Source: Limosilactobacillus equigenerosi DSM 18793 = JCM 14505
Lineage (GTDB): Bacteria > Bacillota > Bacilli > Lactobacillales > Lactobacillaceae
NCBI RefSeq assembly: GCF_001311375.1
Contig: NZ_BBAS01000003.1
Coordinates: 1 to 64,000 of the forward strand
Length of the DNA stretch: 64,000 bases
Direction of reading: 5' to 3'
The notes beneath the pieces were generated by a model that was not told where the DNA came from, did no database searches, and saw only the letters and a list, made by a program, of their open reading frames with translations. A program made the translations under genes and the position numbers. Within the stretch, counting starts at the first letter, position 1. Each line of letters begins with the position of its first letter. Shown piece by piece: positions 1 to 9,583 of the stretch.

Positions 1-132
1 CCTACGCTTGACCGGTCGTGCGTTGGCTGGCACATCACGTTTGAAGGCAAGGATTACGCAATCACTAATTTAGTTGATAATCGAGAGCCTTATTCAAACG
101 AGGTTTATAGCTATGAATTAGAGGTGATGTAA
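1..132 (+). CDS. Phage minor capsid / head-completion protein (3' end only)
   Basis: The first 43 codons read open in frame 1 and stop at 130-132, immediately before the ATG of the next gene. The visible C-terminus (ending YSYELEVM) contains a GWHITFEGKDY segment. Position just upstream of two minor capsid genes, and the acidic, aromatic C-terminus, fit a head-tail joining protein of siphoviruses. The start lies outside the window, so the assignment rests mainly on gene order. Confidence 0.5.
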   Translation, partial: PTLDRSCVGWHITFEGKDYAITNLVDNREPYSNEVYSYELEVM

Positions 133-483
133 ATGAGCGTTAACGTATCGATTGACCTATCTGGAATTAATCGTAGGTTCTCGACCAGTCACCTTAATAG
201 CGTTCAGTACGACTTAGCAAATCAAGTTATGAGCGACATGGATCAATTTGTTCCAGCTCGGCGTCCGTTTTTAGCAAACACGGCGCATATAACTAGCGGT
301 GGCCACACGATTGAATACAACACGCCATATGCCAAAGCACAGTTCTATGGGGTTGTTGGCGGTAAGTATCCAGTACGGAATTACACAACCGCAATTCATC
401 CGCAAGCTACGAAACGCTGGGACTTAAAAGCTAAGTCCTTATATGGAAAACAGTGGGCTGACATGGTCAAGACAAAGCTTTAG
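133..483 (+). CDS. Phage minor capsid protein (minor capsid 2 type)
   Basis: A 116-residue protein whose ATG directly follows the stop of the previous gene, in translationally coupled style. It carries a central segment (SGGHTIEYNTPYAKAQFYG) typical of the small head-completion/minor capsid proteins that sit between connector and tail-terminator genes in siphoviruses of Firmicutes. It is followed after 9 bp by another minor capsid gene, which supports a role in finishing the head or joining it to the tail. No catalytic motif is expected or seen. The family assignment is by sequence flavour and synteny, not by a database search. Confidence 0.65.
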   Translation: MSVNVSIDLSGINRRFSTSHLNSVQYDLANQVMSDMDQFVPARRPFLANTAHITSGGHTIEYNTPYAKAQFYGVVGGKYPVRNYTTAIHPQATKRWDLKAKSLYGKQWADMVKTKL

Positions 484-492
484 GAGATAATC

Positions 493-897
493 ATGGATTT
501 AGCAGACCGATTACTAGATGTAATCAATGGGCTGGAATTGCCGGCTACGTGCTATTTATCAGCTATTACCGGCAAGGAAAACCCTGAATTAGGGTTGCTG
601 ATGTTGCCAAATTCAAATGTGATTTGGCAAGACTACGTTGGCAACCGACAAGAGCAACGGGTATTTGAATTAACCATGGCTGGAGAAGACGAGGCAACCG
701 TTAACGACACTCTGTGGAAGGTGGCAAACCTAATTGGCGACCCTGATTTCACATTGCAAAGTCAAGATGACTCATTCATCTTCGACTTACTTACGGTTAA
801 CTCGTTCCCTACATTAGCTACGGTTGATACATCTAACCGTTTTATTTACACATTTGATTTCACGGTTCAAGTGGAAGTTTACAAGAAAGGAAAGTAA
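493..897 (+). CDS. Phage minor capsid protein / tail terminator (minor capsid 3 type)
   Basis: 134 residues, ATG at 493 after the SD-like sequence aggag. The protein starts MDLADRLLDVINGLELP and ends with a beta-rich TFDFTVQVEVYKKGK strand, a common pattern in tail-terminator/minor capsid 3 proteins that cap the tail tube. It lies between minor capsid 2 and the tail tube gene, which is the standard siphovirus order. It is intact. Function is inferred from order and fold-like features. Confidence 0.65.
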   Translation: MDLADRLLDVINGLELPATCYLSAITGKENPELGLLMLPNSNVIWQDYVGNRQEQRVFELTMAGEDEATVNDTLWKVANLIGDPDFTLQSQDDSFIFDLLTVNSFPTLATVDTSNRFIYTFDFTVQVEVYKKGK

Positions 898-900
898 TTA

Positions 901-1497
901 ATGTCAGTAGAAAATACTCGTGGGATTGTTTTAAACTCCCGCTACAAGTACTACATCGACACAACGGGTGGTACTAATTTAAAAGATTTGACGGACGCTA
1001 AATTTGTGCGTCTTGGTAACGGTTTTACTGGTGCAACGTTTGCTGGGAACGAAACAACTATCAGTAACACGTACTTAAATGATGACGGTTTCGGGTCAAC
1101 GGATGTTGTTGGTAAGCGGTTCACGTTTGCCTTTACTGGGGTTCGTATGGCCGGAGATCCAGCACAAGAATTCATTGCATCACTGCAAATGAAGTTAGGG
1201 ACTGACCTTGAAACTCGGTTCTTAATTGTTGCACCTGACGGCAAGCAAAAGGTTGGGGTTATCTCAATCTCCGCTTTAGTTCCGCAAGGTGGTAACTCAA
1301 ACGCCGGCGCAACGATGAGTTTCACAATCAACGTTCAAGGTAAGCTTTACACGTTAGCAACGCCTATTCCTGTTACAACGCAAAAGGACAATGAAGTTAT
1401 TGAGGCTAAGATTGATGGCTTAACACTCGACGGATTGGACGGGACGGACACGGAAGCAAATGCAACCGTAACTGGTTCAACGCCAGCACACGAATAA
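901..1497 (+). CDS. Major tail (tube) protein
   Basis: 198 residues, starting three bases after the previous stop. The sequence is rich in Gly, Thr and Asn and beta-strand-like throughout, with a C-terminal acidic, Thr-rich extension (DGTDTEANATVTGSTPAHE), as expected for a tail tube subunit polymerising around the tape measure. It is followed by the assembly chaperone pair and the tape measure gene, which fixes its identity by synteny. A weak inverted repeat (tcgcc / ggcgggcga) follows at about 1513-1550, where many phages place a partial terminator to raise tail-tube mRNA over downstream messages. Confidence 0.8.
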   Translation: MSVENTRGIVLNSRYKYYIDTTGGTNLKDLTDAKFVRLGNGFTGATFAGNETTISNTYLNDDGFGSTDVVGKRFTFAFTGVRMAGDPAQEFIASLQMKLGTDLETRFLIVAPDGKQKVGVISISALVPQGGNSNAGATMSFTINVQGKLYTLATPIPVTTQKDNEVIEAKIDGLTLDGLDGTDTEANATVTGSTPAHE

Positions 1498-1568
1498 ATT
1501 AATCATTAGCTCGCCAACTAAATAAACAGTTCCTTTATGGGGCGGGCGATAAAAAGGAGATAATAAGC

Positions 1569-2003
1569 ATGACATTACAAATTGATTTAAAGAAGTTCGC
1601 ACCGGAAATTGAAGTCGATTTTACATACCGGACAGCGGTAGCAAAGGCAAACGATGAAGTTAACACTAACTTAGCGTCAGCAATGGCAAAGGTTAACGAA
1701 ATGTCCAAGGAAATGGACGGGTTGGAAGATAAGTTGGCTAACGAAAGTGAAGAAAACATCAAGGCTGAATTGACTCGAATTTACAGCGACATCCGTTCGG
1801 TAGTTGAAAAGGCTATCGATGACGTGTTCGGAGAAGAAGGCTTAGGAGCTGAACTTTACGAAAAGGTCGGCAAGTCAACGTTAGCTTTAATGCAAGTATT
1901 TACTCAAATCAATGATGCCGTTAACGCTAAGGTCGCTGAAGGTCGTGGTCAACGTGCCAACCGCTACACTCGCCGTAATTCCAAGAAAAAGCTGGCTAAG
2001 TAA
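1569..2003 (+). CDS. Tail assembly chaperone (gpG-like)
   Basis: 144 residues after a good SD (aaaaggagat). Mostly helical, charged protein with many Lys and Glu residues, a coiled-coil-like centre (residues about 40-75) and a very basic C-terminus (RRNSKKKLAK). Its place between tail tube and tape measure is that of the tail assembly chaperone that coats the tape measure protein. The next gene starts two bases after its stop. In many phages the second chaperone is made by programmed frameshifting. Here the next gene has its own ATG and belongs to the Gp15 family, so I do not call a programmed frameshift. Confidence 0.65.
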   Translation: MTLQIDLKKFAPEIEVDFTYRTAVAKANDEVNTNLASAMAKVNEMSKEMDGLEDKLANESEENIKAELTRIYSDIRSVVEKAIDDVFGEEGLGAELYEKVGKSTLALMQVFTQINDAVNAKVAEGRGQRANRYTRRNSKKKLAK

Positions 2004-2005
2004 TC

Positions 2006-2608
2006 ATGATTAGTTTAACGGACGAGTTGGAAACAACGATTGATATTAATGGCGAAGAAGTGCCAATTGACCTTAGTTACGACAACGTGCTCCGTTACTT
2101 CGAATTGATTGATGACCAGAGCTTTGACAACGCTGAAAAAGTGATGATGGCCTATGATTTATTTGTTGGTGAGAACGATCAAACAGACCCCGACTTGATT
2201 GTTGGGGTCGTTAAGGCTATTTCTGACTACATCTCCGAACAACCTTACGGAGATGATTATGTGCCTGGTGATAATCAACCACCAGTTGAAAACATTAAGT
2301 ACTATTCTTACGAACAGGACGCAGGAGCAATCTATGCGTCCTTTTTAGCTCAGTACGGTATTGATTTAGTCAACGAGCGGGGGAAACTTCACTGGGATAG
2401 GTTTAAGGCGTTGCTTGACGGTTTAGGAGAAAACACGCCGTTTAAACAAATCGTGTCAATTCGGCAACGGTCAATGGAAGGGCTCGATACCAAGGAAATG
2501 GCTCAATTAACCGAATTGCAGGCTTACTACCGGATTAAAGACGGTCAATCAGCTGACGAACAAATTCAACGGACGGATGCCGTGCTTGATGCACTTTTCA
2601 ATGATTAG
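2006..2608 (+). CDS. Gp15-family tail assembly protein
   Basis: 200 residues beginning MISLTDELETTIDINGEEV, with the block VPIDLSYDNVLRYFELIDD, recognisable as the phage Gp15 family found between tail tube and tape measure genes of many Firmicute siphoviruses. It probably forms the second part of the tail assembly chaperone. It starts two bases after the previous stop and ends 14 bp before the tape measure gene, whose SD (aaaggaggg) overlaps its end. Intact. Confidence 0.75.
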   Translation: MISLTDELETTIDINGEEVPIDLSYDNVLRYFELIDDQSFDNAEKVMMAYDLFVGENDQTDPDLIVGVVKAISDYISEQPYGDDYVPGDNQPPVENIKYYSYEQDAGAIYASFLAQYGIDLVNERGKLHWDRFKALLDGLGENTPFKQIVSIRQRSMEGLDTKEMAQLTELQAYYRIKDGQSADEQIQRTDAVLDALFND

Positions 2609-2622
2609 AAAGGAGGGAAGGT

Positions 2623-5600
2623 ATGGCAGACGGAACAGTTAAGATTGACGTTGAATTAGATGGTTCTAACATTCAATCGGATGTTTCTCAAATTAACGGA
2701 GTGTTAGACCAAATCAAAGGTAAAGGCGATGACGTCAAGGATAGTCTGGACGGGATTGGAAAGCTTGACACTAAAATCAAGCTAGGCGTCAACGCCGAAG
2801 ATTCCAAAGCCAAAATTGAAGAAATTTCAAAAGACATTTCTAAATTGCCGAAAGAGGCACGGGTTAAGTTGGAGGCGGCCGCTGAAACGGTCGGAATTAA
2901 AAACTTCGATCATATGCTTACGTTGTTGCCAAAAAAGGCAGTAACTCAATTACTGACTGAGGCAAATACGACTGGTGCAGTGGACTTCAAGCGATTGCTT
3001 GCGAGCATTCCAAAGGAACAGCGCACTGAAATTGAGTTAAGAGACAACGCAAGTCCGGCATTGAATCAAATCAGACAAGGCATGGATGACGTCAAAGGTG
3101 CGTCAACAAGTCTTAAAACAGTGATGATGGGAACGTTTGCCGGAAATGCAATTCTTGCAGGGATTTCAGCAATTACTAATGGTCTTAAGGAAATGACGGC
3201 GCAAGCTATTACTTCTTATGACGCCATTAACACGTTTGACAAAACGATGACGTTTGCAGGATTTGGTAAAAAGCAAATCCACGAGGCTAGTGAAGAGTTA
3301 CGTGATTACTCTCGGGCCACGATTTACAACGTTGGTGAAATGAGTAATACCGCCGCCACTTTGGCCGCTAACGGGGTTAAGAATTTCACTGGTGTAACTA
3401 AGTCGCTTGGGAATTTAGTTGCTGTTTCCGGTGGTGGTGCAGACGCTATGAAGTCGGCGTCCTTAGCATTAACTCAAATCGTTGGTGCTGGGAAAATGTA
3501 CACAGGTGACTGGAATCAGTTTATTAACATGATTCCGGGTGCATCGAAGAAGATTCAAGACCAATTGAAGAAGAATGGTGCTTATACCGGTAATTTCCGT
3601 GACGCTATGTCTAAAGGACAAATCACGGCCAAAGAATTCGTCAAAGCATTAAATGAATTAGGTTCAACTGATGTTGCTAAAAAGGCAGCAACCGACACCA
3701 GCAAATTCTCGACAGCGTGGCAAGGAATGCAGGAATCAATCCAAGATGGAATCCTGAACATCATGGACGCAATGGGAACTAAAGGAATTACTGGAGCCAT
3801 TAGTGGGTTCGGTAACGTTGTCTATGATGTGTTTGACGGCATTGCCAAAGCGATTAAGGTGTTGTCTAAAACTTTTGGCATGCTTGGGAAAGCTATTTCG
3901 CCAGCAACAAGCGCCTTAGGAAAATTAGCTAAAGCCGCACACGTTGGCGACATTTTTAAGGTTTCGGCAAGCGGAGTGGCAATTTTTGCTGGATCATTCC
4001 TTACGTTACTCACAACCGTTAACAAACTAAGGAAATTGCGTGACACAGTCCACATCGTCAGTGATTTGACCGGTGCATTTAAACGGCTTGGAGGATCGTT
4101 GGTTAAGCACCCATATTTAGCCGTTGCGGCTGCATTAATTACGTTAGCGGCCGGATTGATTTACGCTTACAACCACTCAAAAACGTTCAGAAAATGGGTC
4201 AACAAGAATAAAGAACCACTTATGGCATTAGCTAAAGTGGTTGGAATTGCGGTTGCTGCATTTGCTGGGTTCAAAACAATGTCTGCTGTTGTTGGTGGAC
4301 TTATGAAGGTTGCTTCAGTAGTTAAGAAAGTATCTGGAGCGATTAAAGGTTTATCAGCGGTATCTAAGGTTGTTTCCGGAATTAAAGCACTTGGATCTGC
4401 ATTTGGTTTGCTCACTAATCCAGTTGGATTAGTAATTGCAGCGATTGTTGCGGTGGGTGCAGCATTTGTTTTGCTTTATAAACACAACGCAAAATTCAGG
4501 TCGTGGGTTAATGGTCTAGCAAAGCATGCTAAGGCAGGAGCCAAACGCATGGCTGACGGGTTCAAGAGTGGTGTCAACAGTGCCAAGAAACACTTAGACA
4601 AACTAGGCAAGGATATTAATTCCGCTGCTAAAAAGGCTAAGTCCGGAGCTAAGAAAATTGGCGATAACATCCGGAACGGTGTTAAGTCCGGTGTTGATAA
4701 GACCAAATCAAGCTTTGATAAGTTGAAAAAGAACCTTTCAAATATGAATAAGGATGCCAAAACCAAGACCAAGCAAATGGCTAAAATTTTACAATCAGCG
4801 TTTGACAAGTTGCCAAGTGGTGTTAAAAAAAGCCGTTCGGAATATCGAAAATAACGTCAAGGGCGTTGTTGATGTCGTAAAGGATATGACTCGCCTTGTT
4901 CGTGCCATTGCACGTGGCGATTGGAAAGGCGCTTGGGAAGCGTTTAAAGACGTGGTCGGTGATTCATGGAAGTTGATTTCAAACTTGACTAAGAACTCAA
5001 TTAAAGGGGTTCAAGATTTAGTTGACGCTGGACTTGATGTCATTAAAGGCGCTTGGAACTCAGCTTGGTCTGCAGTTGCTGATTACTTCTCAAGCATTTG
5101 GAATCGGATTAAGCGGATGCCAAAGCCGGAATTAATGCCGTAATTGACATTATCAATGGTGGTATCAGTGGAATTAACTCAGTTATTTCATTCTTCGGTG
5201 GTTCGGCTCGAGTTGGTTCGATTAAGCACCTTAAAACTGGGACTAGTGCCAACGACAAAGACGAATTTGCCGTTGTTAACGATGAAGAGGGTGACAACTA
5301 CCGTGAAGCGATTGTTCGTGCTAACGGTAAGGTTGAAATTCCTCATGGTCGTAACCAGGTTGTTTGGCTTAATCGTGGTGATCAAGTTATTCCGGCACGC
5401 GAAACGGCTCAATTGTTCAATCTCAATCATTATGCACATGGTCGCAATGCTGAAAAGCTCAAGGAGTTAGCAAGTTACTTAGCTAATCCGCTCGGAAAGT
5501 TACGAGAAATATTCAACCGACCAAATAATGGGCGGGGGGTATTCCAAGATATGGGAGCTGGAGTAATCAGAATGGCGCCTACTTGGGCAGAAGACTGGTT

Positions 5601-6084
5601 TGTTAATCAATTGCGACACTTCAAAGAGTTATTTGAAGCAGAAGATGATGATGGTAAGAGCAGACATAAGCGCAAGAAGCATGCTAACGGTGGCTGGTCT
5701 GACCAAGAAGCAATCTTTGGTGAAATTCCTGGTGAACCGGAAGTTGCAATTAATCCAGCTCGGGAAACAGCCGACAACTTAATTGTTGAGGCTATCCGTG
5801 CTCGGGCTATGCACTCAACGTCAGGCATGGCTGGCAAGCTTGCATCACTTCTTGGTCACGCTAAAGCAAATAGTCATCCAATCACGCCTAGCCATGTAAT
5901 TGGTGGCAGTGTAGGTGGCGGAGCAACTAATGCGGGTCAAGCGACCGATAGCGACCTTAACATTTCAGTTGTCCTTGATAGTGGAGTAATTGCTCGGGTT
6001 ACTTATCCGAAGTACAAAGCAATGCAGGCTCGGGATTTAGTAATCAGAAACCGGAGCGGTGCTACACCGATTGGGAGGGTTTGA
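2623..6084 (+). CDS. Tape measure protein (frameshifted)
   Basis: A tail-length-determining protein of about 1150 residues. The first 743 residues (2623-4854) contain long helical, Ala/Lys-rich stretches, a central hydrophobic region (about residues 480-640, including FAGSFLTLLTTV and AAALITLAAGLIYAY) likely inserted into the host membrane, and the DWNQFINMIPGASKKIQDQLKK motif region common in lactic phage tape measures. Reading continues after a homopolymer shift near 4825 (a run of A) in the frame of 4754-5143. It continues again after a shift near 5110-5150 into the frame ending at 6084, which includes VVWLNRGDQVIPARETAQL. The two or more shifts look like sequencing errors. Confidence 0.85.
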
Positions 6085-6087
6085 TTT

Positions 6088-6912
6088 ATGACAGAAATTA
6101 TAATCCAAAAGAATAGTGGGAAAACTTACAACCTTAATGAATTGGGGTTCAAGGTAACTAAGTTTGATATTCCGTTAAACAACAACAACTTCACTTATCA
6201 GCAAATCGCTAATTACAGTGCAAGTTTGCAAGCTGTTCAGAATCAGCAACAGGCGCTTATACTAGCGTTTAATGTAATTGCTAAGGATAAATACGATTAT
6301 CAATTGCAATTGCTTAAATTGCGGGAAATCTTCGGAACAGTTGAGCCACTTTACGTTATCAATTCGGATATTCCTTACTTACGCTGGAAAGCTTATCCTG
6401 AATCGGTTACACCATCACGAGAAGGTAATTTTTGGCGTGCTAGCAATGTTGAAGTCAATCTAGATGTTCCAGACGGTTACGCTGAAACTACAGAGTCAAC
6501 TGGTAGTGCCAATTTTAAGTTTGAAGACGGGAAATGGGGGTTTGGTGAAAATATCCCAAGCGGAGTTAAACCACACTATCATTTCGTCAACCAAAACAAG
6601 ATGGACGTTTGGAATCTAGGGCTTATTCCGCTTAGGTCGGACGAACGACCAGTTTTAATTACGTTTAAGGGTTCTGTTGGCAAAGAATTGAAGATTACTA
6701 ACAACACTACTAAGCAATCAATCAAGATTACTAAGGAAATCAAGTCTGGTGACACACTTAAAATCACTGGATTTGTCCCAATTTTGAACGATACGGAAAT
6801 TTACGAGGCATCAGACCATGGCTATCTTGATTTTGTGCCTGGTAAGAATGAAATCGTAATCGAAGGTGCGGGTTCATCGGACATTACGTTTGATACGCAC
6901 TTTTATTACTAA
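6088..6912 (+). CDS. Distal tail protein (Dit-like)
   Basis: 274 residues starting four bases after the tape measure stop. The N-terminal half (residues 1-130) follows the Dit ring-domain pattern, ending with the common segment KLREIFGTVEPLYVINSD. The C-terminal half is a beta-rich galectin/CBM-like extension. Dit forms the hexameric hub joining tail tube to the tail-tip protein encoded next. The distance to the next gene is 17 bp with a strong SD (aaggggg). Intact. Confidence 0.8.
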   Translation: MTEIIIQKNSGKTYNLNELGFKVTKFDIPLNNNNFTYQQIANYSASLQAVQNQQQALILAFNVIAKDKYDYQLQLLKLREIFGTVEPLYVINSDIPYLRWKAYPESVTPSREGNFWRASNVEVNLDVPDGYAETTESTGSANFKFEDGKWGFGENIPSGVKPHYHFVNQNKMDVWNLGLIPLRSDERPVLITFKGSVGKELKITNNTTKQSIKITKEIKSGDTLKITGFVPILNDTEIYEASDHGYLDFVPGKNEIVIEGAGSSDITFDTHFYY

Positions 6913-6929
6913 GGGGGTGAATTTAATTC

Positions 6930-9583
6930 GTGATTAACATTTCGATCCATAACGCAGACGATAAGCAAGCGGTTCTGCAAGCTTACTCGGTAGCGTTAAC
7001 TGAAGAATTAAACTCATATCCAACAGTTAACTTTATGTATGACATTACCGGACACAATGCCACGGTTGAAGACATGCTAGACCAAGGAACGATTTTTGAA
7101 ATTAACGGTCAGCTATACCGACACTTAAACTCAAATCCTGTTCCAGTTGGTAATTTTCGAACATATACCGTTGACGCAATCCACATCGGGTCTATGTTGC
7201 AGGATAATTATGTTAATCCTAGCCTCAAAGGGAAACATTCAATCGAAGACGTTGCTAATGCGATGATTGCCGGATTGGATGGCTTTAAATTCAAGATTGA
7301 TGATAAGTTTGATCCAATTGATTTTGGTGATGACGGAATTGAATCGGGCCACGGCGAAGACATATTGAATACAATAGTCGAAATGTGGAATTGCGAATAT
7401 AGATTTGACAACAAAACAATTCATATTGCTAAAGCAGTCGGGAAGAAAGAAGATTCTCCCGGCTTTTTATTTATAGACGGTAATAACGTTAGCAAAATAA
7501 GTTGGACTGAAGATTATTCCAATTTTAAAACAGCAATTCATGGATACGGCAAGCAAATCGAAATTGAAGTCGGCGGGGACGATGGTGACGGTACTGGCGG
7601 TAATTTAGATAATGTTGAGGGATTTGCAAAATCACCAATCAATGCTGATTTCGCCGTTGACGTTAACCGTATGAAGTCTGATTTTGCTAACCGTTCATGG
7701 AAGGTTAAAGCCCGTGGCGTTGACGTAAACCGGTTGTATGACGTAGTTAAAAAGAACGGGGTTAGCCCCGAATGGTTCTTTGCCTACGAACTCATGGAAC
7801 AAGGAACAACGTACGGCTGGTTGAATCACACGTACGCTCACGGCGATCCCTACCAAGACGCTGAATATGTTTGTGGCTGGATAAAGCAAATTGCCAACAG
7901 TAACACTCTTAACCCTGCTTGGACGGCGGCAGAGGGTGCGATAAGCGCAAACTCTGGTTTGACAGCTAAATGGAACAGTGAGTTTGGCAAGGGGACGATT
8001 GGGCGAGTTTATCTACAAGGTACAGCGGCTGCTGTATGGGAACTTGCTGGAACGTCCGGAAATTCCTCAATGGGTAAGCCAATGGCCGGCTGTGTATCTG
8101 TGATTAAAAGCTGGGGTGGCCATACTAATTCAGGTCACGTAAGCAGTGGCTGGGGTTGGCCATTTCCCAACAACAAGTCTTACACACTTGGCATTGGTTA
8201 TAAGTTTGGTTATGACGGCGGTTTCCGGGACCATTCATATCACGATGGGACAGACTGGTCTAAGGGTCTTTATTCCGGAGATGTACATGCTATCCATCCT
8301 GGTGTGGTTACGTTAGTTGACGGTTACAACTTTGGGACTGGTAGCGGGCGGATTGTTGTTAAAGGCAATGACGGCTACACGGTCGTCTACCAAGAATGGA
8401 CTTGGTCGGGATCGTCCGGCGCACACGTTTCGGTTGGTCAAAGGATTAACATCGGGGACGTTATTTGTACGCTACAAGCTTCGCACGTTCACATTGGTGT
8501 AACAACCAAGGACTTTAACACAGCATTTAGCAACTCTTTTAGTAGCGCCGGTGGCTGGGTTGACCCTATTCCACTTATTCAAAAAGGCGGCAGTGCTAAA
8601 GGACAGTCTGCTCCAGCAAAGAAATCACGAGCTCAAGAAGTGATTGCTTATGCTGAAAAATACGTTGGACAGCCATATGTTTGGGGTGGTCCACGGGGAG
8701 TTGACAAAATAGTTCCTACCGATTGTTCAGGAATGACTTCAAACATTTACAAGCACTTCGGAATTACGATTGGTGGTGTCACTTACACGCAAGCAACGTG
8801 TGGACGGCGCATTAGTCGGAGCGAAGTGCAAACTGGCGACCTTGGTTTCTATGATCCTGGTTGTCATCATGTTGTGATGGCTTTGGACAACAAACGAGCG
8901 ATTCAAGAACCACAGCCTGGACAAAACTGTAACATTTTCAACATTGATAGCTACGCTCCAAGTTATTGGATTCGAAATGACCAAATGGCAGCGTTGGTTG
9001 CTGGTGGTGGAAATGCCAGTGATGCTGGGGAAAGTTCCGCCAAAGAAAAGAAAATGGTCTACTCATGCGAAGCTGACTATATCAGTCCTTTGGCAAAGAA
9101 GAAAAACATCGGTTATCGATGGGCATCACCAGTTTCAAGCGAAACGATTACTGATGAGAATCAGTTAAAGGAGTGGTTAAAAACCCAACTACAAGATTAT
9201 CCTGATGTTGAGTATTCGGTTGATTGGATTAGTTTCACAAAAAAAACGCTGGCGGTTATCACAATGACTTATCAATTGGGAATTACGGATGGTTGCGTGA
9301 TCGATATGGTCTTGACATAAAGGTTCGGATTAAAGGTTTTACGAAATATCTTGATAATTCTGACCCAACAAACGAAGGGTCAATTACTTTCGGGAATACT
9401 AGCAAAGCCTTGCGAGATATCAACACTTATCTTGTTGATGATTTAAAAACGCTTAAGCAAAGCGCTCGAGAAGTCAACAATTGGATTAGCAACCGGATGC
9501 GTATTTCTTCATCTTCAAAAGAATGGTTAGAACAAATTAAGGGAAATCAAAATGAAGGAGGGAGTAACGATCCAAACAAATAA
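6930..9583 (+). CDS. Tail-tip protein with lysozyme-like, M23 and NlpC/P60 domains (frameshifted near the 3' end)
   Basis: GTG start at 6930. The first 190 residues are the Tal/Gp18-like tail-hub fold. Then follow three cell-wall-degrading modules. A lysozyme-like domain (about 238-395) has a Glu in the ELMEQGTTYGW context and ends GCVSVIKSW. An M23 metallopeptidase domain (about 405-545) has HDGTDW and SHVHIG metal ligands. An NlpC/P60 domain (about 570-690) has a Cys in PTDCSG and a His in CHHVVMA. The 3' end continues in another frame from about 9293 (DRYGLDIKVRIKGFTKYLD), the standard end of such tail proteins, so the stop at 9320 is a one-base error. It should open the peptidoglycan during DNA injection. 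Confidence 0.85.
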
